Positions 1 to 12,174 of a DNA stretch of 64,000 nt are shown in pieces (positions within the stretch are counted from its first letter, which is position 1; every line of letters begins with the position of its first letter). The position numbers were made by a program, and so were the translations under genes. The DNA comes from Cladosporium sp. IMV 00045 (taxonomy: Eukaryota; Ascomycota; Dothideomycetes; Cladosporiales; Cladosporiaceae). Where the stretch lies: the NCBI GenBank assembly GCA_001931905.2, contig MSJI02000733.1:1-64000 (forward strand), written 5' to 3'. A model generated the notes under the pieces. The model saw only the letters and a list, made by a program, of their open reading frames with translations, did no database searches and had not been told where the DNA came from.

Positions 1-686
1 ATTGCCTGCAGCGTAGCGTGCATTTGCCCACCTATGACCGGCTCTCAGGCCCGCTAGCCTGGCTGCCTGTACCTCAGTACCGTCACATTCTGCCTCTTGA
101 GAATTATCACGGAGCATTCGTAGCTTCTTCCATGCAGCTCTGCTCGATGCTTGTCAAAGAGGGGTTACGTGTTGAGCTTGCGTTTGTGGTTTGCTGTCAG
201 TGGGATCATCCTTCGCGGCTGCTTCTACACCGAAATTCCGTCGGGTGCCCACGGAATGGGTGTTGAGAAGTATGACACGAGAGCAGAACACGTAGTGAAG
301 ATCATCAAGCGCGCGTCGTCACCGGTCTCCAGCATGAAGAGGGGACGTCACTTTGGGACATCGAAGATTGGGAGACCAGCCCTTGTTTATATTCAAGAGT
401 CGTTACTGTTGCGTTGGACAAAAGATCGTCGGTGTACGGCTTTTGTTGAAACATGTGTCTTACCCACACCGAGGATATACATTGACAGCACAGCAACCAA
501 CCGGCGGATCAGGAAGAACACTTCTGGGCGCCATGCCATCAAAGAAACCTATGTATCATCGATTCGTGAATTGATTGCTATCAAGGTGTAGCCTGTCCAT
601 CTACAGGCTCCGGGCCGTCTTCTTCCGTAACGTGAAACTGCAACAAAGTCAGTCATACCTCGTCTTCCTGAGGAAAAAATCACCAC
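1..686. other. No supported gene
   Basis: Open frames here, the longest a 146-codon plus-strand frame at 151-591, show no recognisable domain, no codon pattern like the neighbouring genes and no plausible splicing partner. The stretch is probably the 3' flank of the gene at 687-1647 or part of a gene lying mostly left of the window. Confidence 0.4.
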
Positions 687-1647
687 TCACAAGAAAGTGT
701 TCTTCCCACGATAATCCTCCACAAACGGATCATCCGTCACATCCTCCACCACAAACATCTTCTTGATGGTTTTGATGAAATGCAAATCCGCCTTCCGCCG
801 CTTCACGCAGCAGAAATAACAGATCGTATTCTCTCCTATCAAATCCTGCAACGTCTTCTGCAACAGCGGAAACGCAGGCTCATAGTAGCAGCAGTCGGCC
901 GCCAGAATGACCTCCGGGTGCTGAGGCAGACCCGCCGGCGTGGCTTCACCCCAGTCGTAGACGGCGGGTTTGACAATACTCTGCAGGTCGTTGAGGGCGG
1001 TGTTCCGCTGCATCAGGGGGAGCATGGGCATCTGGTCGGTGAGGTGCAGGGTGCTTTGGGGGTTGCTGCCTTTGGCTATCGCGAGGCTGTTCGTACGCAG
1101 GGAGCATATGGTCAGCTGGCTGAGCTGCGTCCTTTTTTCACGTCGACTGGCGCTTTTGGATGGGAAGTGTCGCATGATCATACACAGCTGCTGCTGGGGT
1201 GCGCGCGCGTGTGGTCTATATTGCATGTCGTCGCCGGTGGGATGGGAGAATCCGTTGTGCTCACTTACCCGACTAAACCGCCTCCTGCGCCTAGCTCAAC
1301 ACTAGACAGAAAAAGCAATGTTAACAAAACATGGCCGGTCATTCACGAGGGGACTTGGGTGCACGAGAATGCAACTATACACACATCGACCGGGCATTCC
1401 TCATTTCTTCGCGCTTGACTTTGAGTAAGTACTTGGCCAGCCTCTTGCCGGCCGGCCACAGCATGCCACCACATCCCGCGGAGAGATCTTCGTGTAGCAG
1501 GAGTGGTGATTCTAACAGGCCGTCGAAATCGAGTGACTGTATGCTTGGTTTCAGGTGCTCGGGAGATTTCACGAAATCTTCACCGAAAGCGAGGAGATCG
1601 TTTTCAGGCGACGGTGAGCGGGTAGGCGATATGGCCGAGGGTGACAT
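687..1647 (-). CDS. EFM6: EFM6-like protein-lysine N-methyltransferase (class I, METTL21-type)
   Basis: Predicted SAM-dependent lysine methyltransferase related to yeast Efm6, which methylates translation elongation factor eEF1A in the cytoplasm. Three exons join in frame: 1647-1385, 1301-1269 and 1086-687, giving 231 aa (yeast Efm6 is about 246 aa). Exon 1 carries the motif GCGGMLWPAGKRLAKYLL. The tiny exon 2 encodes the SAM-binding loop VELGAGGGLVG and is followed in exon 3 by LAIAKG. Exon 3 carries the family block AADCCYYEPAFPLL, matching the D/N-x-x-Y/F post-motif region. The donor of intron 1 could be a few bases different, since two GT sites keep the frame; the exon 2 borders (CTAG acceptor, GTAAGT donor) are clean. 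Assignment to Efm6 rather than another METTL21 member rests on recall of the AADC-YYEPAFPLL block and is fairly, not fully, certain. Confidence 0.78.
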
Positions 1648-2103
1648 TTTGCTTGCACTGGATTTTGCTTGTGATTTTGCGTTGTATCAAGGGTCTGTAA
1701 AGGTTGTTTGTCTGTACGTTTCAACTTCGTTTCTTTTCCCTTGGTTCTGGACTCTGCTCGAATTTATTGCCGGCTGGCCAGTGGCGGTCATTCCGCAAGG
1801 GTCGAGATCGGTCTTTTGGCTTCGGTTGTGCGTCGGCTCGTGGGCGGCAGCGTGAGCTTGTTGGGTAGCCTTATCTCCCTCGCTCTGAGGGTTACGTATT
1901 TCGTTGCATCAAGAGCCACACCCTTGCATGTGCAATCGCTTCGTACAAGCGTGGGAGACAAGAGGCGGTCACGAGTTTCGATAACTATCGAAGTGTCCTC
2001 TTTGCTTTTCTTGCCACGACGAAACACATCTGGTCATATTCTTACCGAATCACGTCACCGGGAACTTCCACGCATGTGATAATCAGTCCTGACCGAAGGA
2101 GCA
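1648..2103. other. Intergenic, no supported gene
   Basis: Upstream flank of the methyltransferase gene. Short open frames on both strands show no domain or splice support. Base composition begins to shift to AT-rich at the right end. Confidence 0.4.
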
Positions 2104-3169
2104 GTGCAGGATCGAGAAAGAATTCTTGCCTTATTAATAGACCTGGCATTTGAACTGATTATTTTGTCATCTTGTCCACAAACGTGTTGGTCTCCAACGT
2201 CTCAACTAATGATTTACGCTATCCAATTCGGGAAAAAAACGCAAAAGGTCAGCCATCAAAATCAAAGATTTCTTTGTCATTTTAGCTTCCTTTGAGCTCT
2301 TCATTTCTTGATTCGCTCGGACTTGATAGGCAACGACCAACCTGGATAGTTATCATTTTATCATCCCACTAGCTAAATAATGGCGCTATTGAGTCGTTGA
2401 AGCTCTGGATACGCACGCAGCACAAATCTCCCGGAAGTCAGTGTGCAAACGCCGGAAAGTCAAAGTCCGCCCGCACACAAGCTCGCAGGCTGCTCTTGAA
2501 GCGCATGTGCTTTCTCACGCAATCAATCTGACTTGACTTCACCAGAACCTGGCGTGTCTGACGCAATACCTGGCAAGCTTGTCAAATTGCGTGTAAGAGA
2601 CTACCAACCTCTGGACTGACGTTATGAGCCATAACAAGCTCAAAGAAAGCTTGAAGCTCTTCAGAATCATTGTCAGTGATTCAAGTATCACCCAAAGTGC
2701 ATTGATTTTGAGTTGACTGGATCTAATTGCATGAGTTAACTTAGCTGACCCAATTGAGATCTGCATATTGTTCAAATTGATCAACTGAATGTTAATCGGT
2801 GTGTATAAAGCTAAGTTATTCAAATGTATGATGATCGGTCAAGCATTTATGAGTCTTCTAGCACTGTTGCAGAAAGTCATAATTAGAAAGACAAAAATAG
2901 TCAGCATTAAACACTTTTATATTCTTCAAAGTCGCTTGTCTTCAAAGCGCTGCATATAAGCACAGCGCCGGATTAGTGCATTCCCCATGGCTAGAGGATC
3001 TCATGAAATTATTGATTGTGTTTGTAACTCAGTTATGAAAAGAAGATTTGATCAGTCAAATGAACCAAATGATTACTTAACTTATGCTCTTCAACTTCAA
3101 TCATGCTGCTCGCGCTACTGACAAGATGCAAGCTGCTTGTCTCAAAGACTTGGTTGTTGGACACTCATC

Positions 3170-3306
3170 CACTTGCTTCAAAGATAGCCTCCTTCAACCG
3201 TAGAACAGTAGCGTTGGGGTCGATGCTGCCCCATGAGCCAGCGAGCTCTTTCTGGTCTTTTAGCGTGTCGATGTCACCTTGTGTGCCTCCATGGTTCAAG
3301 ATGTGT
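3170..3306 (-). pseudogene. Unidentified coding-like relic
   Basis: A GC-normal island inside the AT-rich block. The minus strand reads without stops for about 43 codons and ends at a stop, with a protein-like C-terminus containing GSWGSIDPNATVLRLKEAI. No start codon or upstream exon could be found, and the flanks return at once to AT-rich sequence. The family is not recognised. It may be the surviving 3' end of a gene or chance. Confidence 0.2.
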
Positions 3307-3799
3307 TAGAATCGACATCAACTATATTGTAGAATACAAGTTAAAGACATTATCAGAGACCTCCCGACAAATAAGCCAGTAATTTGACTGATTGTGTGAT
3401 CTGACTCATGAGAAAACCAGTCTTTTGTTTAAGTCACTTTGTGAACATGAGTGATCAAAGTGAATCGCAAATATCAATTGCTGGCTTTGTGGACCAACTT
3501 ACACTTGATCTGATCTACCTGACTGAAGTTAACGTCGAATATCAGAGAATAAGTTGCTGCACTTAGACCTTGACTTGGATTAAGCAAGTGTGGCTTGCTA
3601 TTGAACAAAATGGGATCTCTGAACACCTCAGGCAAGAGCAGATGTCGAAAAAGCATCTGCACATCTCAACAACAAACTCTGTGCAGACAGTAGTACAATC
3701 ATGTCTGAGTGATGTGATTGAATAGTTGATGGATTGAAATGAGCGTGTATTGTGTTTGTATCTCCCATCAGTGCAAATCTCAGTGAGATTCACCACTTG

Positions 3800-4193
3800 T
3801 CACAGTTTTTGCATCGCAGCCACATCAGTGCTCTGGACAAAGTCTTCCAGCTCTTCAACTTCTTCCTGCAAGTCGGTAACTGAGACCTTCTCATCTTCAA
3901 CTACCACAGTAATCTGCAGCTTGTTGATCCCGTAGCCAAGAGGCACGAGTGTAGACGCGCCCCAGAGGAGGCCATCATGCGCTATGGCGCGTACAGAAGA
4001 CTCGAGAGCGCTCATGTCAGTGGTGTCATCTAGAATGCTAGTCAGCAACAAGTCTCCCAGTTATGGACACACGACCAAAGATCAATGTGGGAATGAATCA
4101 GTGATCCTTACCCCAGGGCTTGATGTCGAGCGTGACGAGAGATTTGGCCGGTGATTTGGCGCTCTTCACACTGTCGCTGTTCTGAGTAGCCAT
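3800..4193 (-). CDS. Short eEF1B-beta (EF-1-beta) guanine-exchange domain protein
   Basis: Encodes the C-terminal guanine nucleotide exchange domain of translation elongation factor 1-beta, which reloads eEF1A with GTP. Two exons, 4193-4112 and 4029-3800, flank an 82-nt intron with a GTAAGG donor and CTAG acceptor, and join in frame to 103 aa. Family blocks are clear: [38 protein letters not shown] and the invariant ending AAMQKL followed by the stop. Ordinary fungal eEF1B-beta is about 220-230 aa with an N-terminal GST-C-like domain and acidic linker. Here those are missing and replaced by about 17 residues ([17 protein letters not shown]). It lies alone inside the AT-rich block with no premature stop. 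It could be a functional mini-paralogue, a retained gene end or a young relic; a full-length copy is expected elsewhere in the genome. Confidence 0.82.
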
Positions 4194-6381
4194 TGTATCG
4201 GATCAAGGCATGGCGCAGGTCGTGGTCAGGCTTAGCTGGAAGTTCTGAAGCTGAATGTCAGATAGGCAATGTTGACGTTAGGTGAATGATTCAATGGCTC
4301 AATGTTTTAACGTTATGCTTTGGAAGAGCTGCAGCACGTTTCGATCGACAGCTGATGTTTTTGTAAAACTCAAAAGTGACTCATTTTAAGACCAAGAGTC
4401 ACACGTTCATTGATTGGCACCTGAAAGAGCAAGAAAGCACTCCTTGCATGTTGCATCTCGCGTAAGACAAAGTGCTGACCCATGCAACCTATCCAGCCAA
4501 TGGGGGCCAAAGGTAGCTGTGTAGTAGCATTGGCATGGATCGAGCTGATGAATGTTCAACAACGATTGAATTTACTTTGCATTCAAGCTGAATTACACCT
4601 CTCCTATGAGTCAAGAAGCATCTCACTTATTATTTATCTTCATGTGAATTCACACGATACTTTCACTTGCGACTTGGATGAGTTGATTGAGATCAAGTTA
4701 CAATGATTTGCACTTTTTCCAAAGTGCACCCAAGTTGAGTCAAGCTAACAATTGTCTGCTGAGTTTCATCAGCATTCTGGTTAATGTCAGCTAAAGACTT
4801 TCTGCTGCTTGATGATTTCTAGTATCATCTGCAAATATTGATTTGGTGTTCATTGTCTTTTGTAAAAGAATTTTATTTCGAATTGCTCAACCAAGCAATA
4901 GTTCTAAGAATTCGGCATATCTAGCTTTGTCAGAATGCATGGTACTTGGCAGAGAAGATTTTGGAGTGATTCGCTCGATAGCAGTCTTGGAAAATTGTCA
5001 TCATCTTAAAGATCAATTCAAAAAGTGAGGGAATTTGCAACAATAGGGTCAAATTGATCTGATGGGTTGATTTGCTCTTTCCAGCTCTAGTATGTTTTCA
5101 TATCAGTATCCCAAATGTCCTCTAGTCAAAGTGATCACATCTTTAATTTTATTGAACACGATCTATACTTGTTGATCAAATTGGTTAGATGTTTACTTTT
5201 GTTGATCTTAGACTTGTTGATCTACATATCAAGTAATGTTATTGGAAAACGCTTCCTAACTTAACATACAAGCAGTATTCATTTTGACTTGTGCATCAGA
5301 GAACCACAGATCTCGATTTCATTTGATGGCTGGACAAAGTGCTTTTTCAGACCATTCAGAATCTACATAACTAAGTGTAGCTCCCATCTCATCCTAAGTT
5401 AACTACACAAAACCAAAGACTTGGCTCTCAAAGACAACAGCTGCTCGATTTGCCAGAGGAAGCTAAGTCGCAGCAATAAGCATTGTCAGTCAGTCACTTG
5501 TCTTTAAATTTAACAATCGAAGTTAAAGCTATCTTAAAACAAATGAGAAAAGAAACAGAATCAACATCTCTTTCTGACATTAGAGGTTATCTGATTACGC
5601 TAGTGTCTAAATAGGGAGACGACGACCTTTTGTTAAATAAATATTTGCACCAAGTGATCCATATCTTCACTCAAATGAGGCTTTGAAGCAATTTAGTCAC
5701 AGATCGAATAAATTATGACTCAGCTTTCTGGAAGGAGATCCAATAGACGAAAAATATGGAGGAATGCGACTAAGCAGCTATGACATAAGCAGCAAAGCTG
5801 CCGATTGACTCCCCTCAAATTGTAATGATTAAGATACATTGAACATCATTTTAAATTTGGCCATAGTCATAGATCTGATCGAGTCAAAAATGAATTTAGC
5901 TGGCTGATCAATAATGTTCTTACTATATAGAATGATGATTTAGCCAGGTTAGCTGTTTGCTGACCAAAAGTCCTAAGCCACTGCTAGTTGCTTAATGTCA
6001 GTTGACTTGATTAAGTTTACAAAGCATGCACATTGAATATTCTTGAGGCAAGTCTGCTATAGAATGCTCGAAATATCACGAACATACTACTAAACACTGA
6101 AGTCATTCAAATTACTAGAACATTGATTTTAGATTGATGGAAGCATTTCTGTCAACTTGTTGGAACCTCCACCAGTCTGCATGCATTTCTGGCTGATTTT
6201 CGATTATTAAGAGGTATTATCCAAATGTTCATAGACTCTAGTCCAATTCTTGGGGATCTGTGGACAATGATAACTCGAAGACACACAGTCAGATCTTTCA
6301 GGCCTATCATCACTTGCTTCGCATTTCGCTTAGCTTGATCAACAAGCCTTAACTTAGTCATGTTGAGTTCAAGATCAAATA

Positions 6382-6485
6382 CCCAATTTGATCGATCATT
6401 CTGGGGAATGAACAAGACCAAATTTGACAGGATTGCCCAATTTGATCGATCATTCTGGGGAATGAACAAGACTTTGACAGGATTG
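6382..6485. repeat. 54-bp tandem duplication
   Basis: The segment starting CCCAATTTGATCGATCATTC at 6382 recurs from 6436 with a 54-bp period and only small differences near the join (a few bases before TTTGACAGGATTG). It is non-coding and lies inside the AT-rich block. Confidence 0.9.
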
Positions 6486-7944
6486 CTTCTTCATGATCAA
6501 CAGCTTTGTGTATAGACTTGTTTAACATGTAGTGACTTATGAGGAAGTTGGAAAATGCTTCCTCAGTATTTCGCAGACTATGCTCATTACTTTTTGACTC
6601 CTGGTTCCTCAGTCAAGTTGTCTCTAGTTATCGGCAAGTTGCGTGAAGACATGCTTGTGATTCTCGCGCATCATAATTGTATGTTTTGTGTGAAGTGATC
6701 TTTTTGGTGGTTTGCGCTGATTCTCTGCCAGTCGAAGTCAGAAGTTAACATTGCATCAAGTTGCTTTAGTGAATCAAATATTCAATTAGTGTGTCATAAA
6801 TAAATGCATGCCTTTAATGCTAGCCTCAAGATTCTTTCTCAAACTCACCAGAAATTCAGATATAAAGATAACTAATAGCTTGCATCAATTATCTGTGACT
6901 GTTTTATCACAATCAGTCTTCCAAGTCTAGAACACCTTGAGAACAAATGAATTAAAGCAGTGAGCATAACATGAGACTTGAGGTTTAATCACTCGCAATA
7001 TCAACAAATTACATCATGCTACTGAAGCTGCCTTGTAGTCAGCTTAGCAAAGCTTTCGGCTTAACTTCCAAGGCTTCAGTCCATTTTTCATTCTCTACAA
7101 TTTCAAATGTCAGTTGAAGTCATTTTTTGTGACTTTCATCGATGTTGCATTGATGAGCTGTTAGCATGTTTGTCAAACTATTGGGGCACTCACAATTTTA
7201 CACATGATGTAATCTCTCGATCAAAACAGCTATTATCGAACTACTCTTCATGATCATAGATTTCAATCTGATCATGGAAAGTAATTTGGTAATCCAAGAG
7301 GAGATAAAGACGAATTTTCAAATTGTTTTAGCTTATTGTCCTGCTTCTCACTCTGCAGCCCAGCTTGATCAATAAAGACGTCACTGCTTCACCATGATAA
7401 ACAGCTTTGATTATAAACTTGACCAGCATTTACTGAATTTTGAAACAGTTTGATCATCCTGCTTCTAGCTAACTAACTAAGTTATATTCACTTAGACCAT
7501 GGTCATGTTTCTTCTTTTTTCACTGAAGTATCTCATTTGATTTGCTTCACTGACTTGTCAAGATGTGATAGATACATGCTACTCTCATATGTTGTGATTA
7601 TGTCTTTTGTGAGCAAACTGATCGTTCTCATGCTCTGCGCGCAAAAAACGATCCACTAGTTATCTGCAATTCTAACTTATCTTGGTCGTTCTAATTGCAT
7701 ATTGTGCTTGATGTGGTGTTCCGAAAGTGTCATAGCTTCCATGCCTCAATATGCTTGAAGTCACATCTGAAGAAAAAAGTTTCTGTGTGAAAACAATCAA
7801 TTCAAATGTGTCACTTCTGATAGATCATCTTCTCTGTCAAGTTAAGTTACAATGTTATCGATTCAGTCTTTAGAGGCTATACGACCTGAACAGACAAGTA
7901 TCAACTCCAAAAAAAAAAATAATACTGGCTCCATTTCATGTCAA

Positions 7945-10477
7945 TCACATGAAGTCCTGAAAAATGCTCTCCGACGCATTAAACCCAAACAGAATATCGT
8001 CCATCCCAAAAGCAAAATCGCCAAAATACTCGGAGCCGAGATAAGCCCCATTCGGAACGTCTGCTGCTGCCGCTTGAGCGTCGGGTGGCATCATGGCATT
8101 GGCATTCGCGTCGAACGGCACGTAAGATTGCGGAGCGAGTTGTTGCTGCGGGCCCGTCGCTTCTTGTACGCTTTCGTTTGGAACAACCTTTACGGGCGGA
8201 TGAGGTGTGGAGTCAGCGGCCGGATTGGCGCTGGCGTTAACGGCCGACTCGATCTCACGGCTGGCCCGAGTGCTTTCTGGTCGTTCTTCCATGCTGACGT
8301 TCATGGCTTTCATCAGCGCCTCGATGACGACGCTGGCTTTGCGGACTGCAGGATTGGTTTTTGAATTGAGATCCAGCACGGTTAAACACACGGCGAGCGA
8401 TTGATGCGCTGTCGAGCCTGGTCTGCTTGAGCTGGCAAGGCGGACGTGGATAGTGGCTGCCACGTATGTTGCGTATGAAACGAGGTAGGGTGCTTGTCGT
8501 ACGCTGAACGAGGCATCGTACAGTCTGACCAGTTGTACAATGTTCGCGGCCTCTGCAGAACACACTTCGATGCAAGCGCGAGTGGTTGGTGACGACCTCA
8601 CAGTTGGATCGCTGTCCAATACAAAGGGTCGGTGGAGAAGAATTCGCAAGACATGCCATATTGCCCTAATTGTTATCGTTTAGTCTGGCGTTCAGGTACA
8701 GGAACCACAAGTGGAAACTCACCTTAGTGACAACACATGCGGAGGAGGAACGCTTGTGTCCGGCCCACAAGCAAGAGCATTTGCAAGATGAGTAGGCAAA
8801 TCTGCTCTCCAATCAAGCAGCGCCTTATCTAGGTTTTCCAAGTCTTTCGTTCGGTGGCTGAGTGGGCGAGCTTTGCGTCTCTCTCGATACATCGTATTTG
8901 AGACCTGATTTAGTATGATGCTGAGTTTGCACATCTCAGTGAAAGTCGACACGTTATAGCATGGAGATCCACTGTGCTCGGCTGTTGAAGCGTACGCGAA
9001 GGGCTGCCAATGCTCGAGCTCTTCGTATTCGTCCAAAAACTTGATCGGTACGTTGCAATCGGCTTCTTGGAGCACAGCATTTCGACCTTGGTACAGGGAT
9101 TGGATTTTGTCGATGACTGAGAAGGTCAGAATGTTCAGATGTAGATGAGAATTGGGGAAACTCACCGAACGCAGCCCAGAAGACGCGACGTCTTATCTCA
9201 ATATCCTCATCCGAGAGGTGGCGAAGGTTACTTCGTTCAGTGACATCGACATGAAGTCCCAGATCGATGATCATGCTTCGCGCGTTGCCAACATAGATCC
9301 ACGCAGCACTTGGCTCGTCGCCGAGAGAGAAAAGCGAATTGCACATAAGCAAGAGTGCCTGAATAGTAGTGATGTTGCTGTAATCAAGGGCTCTTCCAAG
9401 CAGGTCACGGACACGGTCTCGAAACTTCCATCCAGCAGTTCTGACATCTGAGGCTACTTTTCGAAGCTCAAGTCGCGGACTGAACTTGGCAGCACCAAAG
9501 TAGATAGCGTTGAGGAGGATGCGAGAGAAGTATGGACCACCACAAGCCATGTCTCGCATGAATGCTGGTCGATACGTAACCAAGAATGCGTGATGTTGTC
9601 GATTCCAATGTAGGTCAAGCAAGTGCCACGCTAGCTCGGGGTCGACGCCATCAAAGTCCAGGTTTGCATTGAGCTTTTCCATTTGCCCTAGAACAAAAAG
9701 TCAGTAGCGATCCTTGAACTATGATGCAAACATATGTCTAAACGAGGGCGGCAGGTCATCTTACTCTGACGGGCGGCCTCCGCGAACAGCAAGTTGGGCA
9801 TGAGAGCCTCTCGCTCTGCGGTGAACCATCGATGAGGTCGTCTCTCGTGCACTGCGCCATCATGGCTAGCACTCGTAGGACCATGATAGGTCGATGTAGG
9901 ACCGTAAGGAGTCGGAGGTGGATTAGCAGGGGGCGAGTAGGTGTTGGCATGAGAGACAGTCAGGTATCGACTAGACGAGTCCTCATTGGGCCGCTGATTG
10001 TTGGCCGGCGCTGGCGAGGTACTACTGTTGTAAGAGCGTAGGGAACTCTCAAAGCCCGTAGACTTGCTCACGGAGGCTGGATCCTCGTGCTCCTCCGTGG
10101 ACGGCGAGGCCGGTTCCTTCAGCTGGCGGAGTTCCTCTTGCAATCGTTCGATGTGGGCGTGAGTCGGTCTCGAGATCGAAGTCAGTCACACATGATGCCC
10201 CCAAAAAGAACGGAAGGCGTCATACCTTTGCCTCTTTGCAAGTTCCTCGTAGCTACATTGCTTCCGATACGTTGCGCAATACCGACATTGCGGCTTCTCA
10301 CCCGTACATCGGATCTGTGAACGAATGTCAGTGCAAATCCGTCCCCAACGCCGGAAGCTGGCCACCCCATACCTTGCGGCGGCGACAATTGACACAAGCC
10401 TTCGAAACCCGAGGTCCTCGTTTGCTCGACGATTGCTGAGACGATCTTTCGTTCGATTCACCGCGCTCCGAGTTCAT
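7945..10477 (-). CDS. Zn(II)2Cys6 fungal-specific transcription factor
   Basis: Nuclear DNA-binding regulator. Six exons (10477-10373, 10314-10226, 10168-9765, 9687-9166, 9116-8723, 8665-7945) sum to 2235 nt and keep one frame, giving 744 aa. The binuclear zinc cluster at residues 28-55 has textbook spacing C-X2-C-X6-C-X6-C-X2-C-X6-C (ACVNCRRRK, then IRCTGEKPQC after intron 1). It is followed by a short coiled coil (HIERLQEELRQLK), a Pro/Ser-rich linker and a fungal_trans middle region with RRRVFWAAF and VIDKIQSLYQGR, resembling the NirA/NIT4 group. The tail has acidic and aromatic residues (FGMDDILFGF), a plausible activation region. Intron 2 uses a GAG acceptor, the weakest border. It is divergently transcribed from the carrier gene at 10941, so it may control that gene and others to the right. 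Confidence 0.9.
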
Positions 10478-10940
10478 CGTGACTATGTCTTGACACGATG
10501 TTGTTGTTAGCGCGATGAGAGGGTGAGCGGCGAGAAGGAAGCCGCGCGGACAAATCTCAGCCGCTCCGGCTTATCCCTTTCCCGCGCGCAGCCGCAGTCT
10601 CAAAATCTCGAAATAGCTGATATATCTGACCACATGCTGCGGGTGGTATCTGGCACATGCGGTACGACTTGGGCACGACCGCGGTTGAGAAAGCCTCACG
10701 ACCGATATGCTGCCATGTTGTGACACGCCCACTGATCGTATGATCGGATTCGGAGCCGAGGGTACCCATTACAGCGTGAGAGCAGTCGTTCGTTGGCTTC
10801 TGATAACATCGCTGATGGGAGGTATATTCACAAGCGGCATGTGATGATCCGTCTGTTGCTTCTCGATATATCATGATTTAATAAATAAAATAGTAAAGCA
10901 CAACGATGTTGTTGATGATAGATTAGATCTACTCATTCTC
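10478..10940. promoter_or_regulatory. Shared divergent promoter region
   Basis: 463 bp between the start codons of the Zn2Cys6 factor (leftward) and the mitochondrial carrier (rightward), which therefore must hold both promoters. No TATA box or operator is assigned with confidence. Confidence 0.5.
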
Positions 10941-11930
10941 TTGATCTCAGTAAGCACCGCTGCAACGGTACGGCCTGCATACATTATTGCTCGACCTGCG
11001 CCTACCATGCATGTGCATAATTCTCTTTACAGCGATCGTTTAGCCAACGGATCGACCTTTGACGATGCCCTGCTCTCCAACACAATCACCCCGCTCCTAG
11101 GGCTCGTCTCTGGAGCCATTGCTGGAAGCGTGGAAGCGAGCGTAACCTACCCTCTTGAATTCGCGAAGACACAAGCGCAACTTCGGTTCAATCGTCGTTG
11201 GAGGCATTTAGACACCAAGACATTTCTGCGCCGGACCGTCGCCGCCGACGGCATTTCTGCGTTGTACACCGGTGTGGGCAGTGCTGTTTCCGGTGCCGCC
11301 CTCAAAGTCGGCTTGCGATATTTTGTCTTCGACGGCACGGTTCATGCCCTCAAGGATCGCAATGGGCAGTCGACAAACATCGACTACGCAGCCGCCGGCG
11401 TCGTAGCAGGCACCATGGAAAGTGTTATCGTCGCGACTCCAAGCGAAAGAATCAAGACCGCCATGATAGACGATGCGAACGGTGCCAAACGCTTCCGATC
11501 AACGACAGACGCGGTTCGACAGATCTGTCACTTTGAAGGAATCACTGGACTCTACCGGGGACTCGTATCGACGACGTGCAAGTATGCCGGGACAGGAGCT
11601 GTCAAGATGGGCTCCTACTACTTCTTCGCCAAGCAGCATAAGAACATCTTTGGCCATTCGACAAGGTCGGTGCAAGATACATTCGTCTTAGGTGCGGCAG
11701 CGGGAGTTGTGACAGTTTGCGCAACACAGCCTTTGGATGTCGTCAAGACCAGGAGACAAAGTACACAAAGCGAGACGTTGTTGCTGGCTGCTCGGAACGT
11801 GCTACAGAGTCAAGGCATGGCGGGTTTCTGGAGCGGGAGCATGTTCCGTTTGGGCAGAATGTCGGTATCTTCTGGGATTGTCATGAGTGTTCATGAGAAA
11901 GCGATAGAACTGTTGAGGATAGACCTTTAG
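10941..11930 (+). CDS. Mitochondrial carrier, citrate/tricarboxylate type
   Basis: Inner-membrane solute carrier of the SLC25 family, most like the citrate carrier Ctp1. Single exon, 329 aa. Three repeats carry the signature P-x-[DE]-x-x-[KR]: PLEFAKTQ, PSERIKTA and PLDVVKTR. The repeat-2 stretch ERIKTAMIDD and the repeat-3 ending FWSGSMFRLGRM closely follow the yeast Ctp1 pattern (IKTALIDD, FWKG-TPRLGR). The first ATG gives an N-terminal extension of about 25 residues before MHVHNSL; the second ATG at residue 23 is an alternative start. It diverges from the Zn2Cys6 regulator. Exact substrate (citrate, or another tricarboxylate such as aconitate) cannot be told from sequence. Confidence 0.88.
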   Translation: MISVSTAATVRPAYIIARPAPTMHVHNSLYSDRLANGSTFDDALLSNTITPLLGLVSGAIAGSVEASVTYPLEFAKTQAQLRFNRRWRHLDTKTFLRRTVAADGISALYTGVGSAVSGAALKVGLRYFVFDGTVHALKDRNGQSTNIDYAAAGVVAGTMESVIVATPSERIKTAMIDDANGAKRFRSTTDAVRQICHFEGITGLYRGLVSTTCKYAGTGAVKMGSYYFFAKQHKNIFGHSTRSVQDTFVLGAAAGVVTVCATQPLDVVKTRRQSTQSETLLLAARNVLQSQGMAGFWSGSMFRLGRMSVSSGIVMSVHEKAIELLRIDL

Positions 11931-12174
11931 AAATTAGATATAGAGCTAGACTTTTAATGATAGATTTTCCTTAACTCGTCCTAAATATATTAATGTGTCA
12001 TGAGTTGGTGTACTTGCTACCCTCTGAATGCAGTGTATGAACTCGATGCTTTCAACTCACTGGATAACAATGATTGAAGTCTAGGGTGTATCGTACCTCA
12101 AGCATGGTATTCTACTTGTAGACCGAAGATGGCGGATGCTCAGCCGATGCCCCCATATCAGCATTGAAAAGGCT

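Larger units (their letters stand above)
2104..7944. repeat. AT-rich, gene-poor block of decayed sequence
   Basis: About 5.8 kb with very few open frames over 60 codons, low CpG and many copies of short words around TTGATC/GATCAA. It resembles the AT-rich isochores of fungal genomes that hold mutated transposon remains, but no transposase, integrase or reverse-transcriptase motif could be read. Diverged internal repeats occur: the sequence around 6,490-6,530 is recognisable again near 7,395-7,430. Two islands of more normal composition stand out: about 3,170-3,310 and the eEF1B-beta-like gene at 3,800-4,193. Hand counts in two 120-base samples (6001-6120 and 7561-7680) do not show the classic CpA-to-TpA RIP signature. 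Confidence 0.7.

Noticed and set aside
780..1418. 212-codon plus-strand frame opposite the methyltransferase
   Set aside because: The minus strand has a clear methyltransferase with matching splice sites; the plus frame is its shadow.
2104..7944. AT-rich block as a centromere or as a RIP-mutated retrotransposon
   Set aside because: It is too short and isolated to argue for a centromere; no transposon protein motif was found, and sampled dinucleotide counts do not fit standard RIP.
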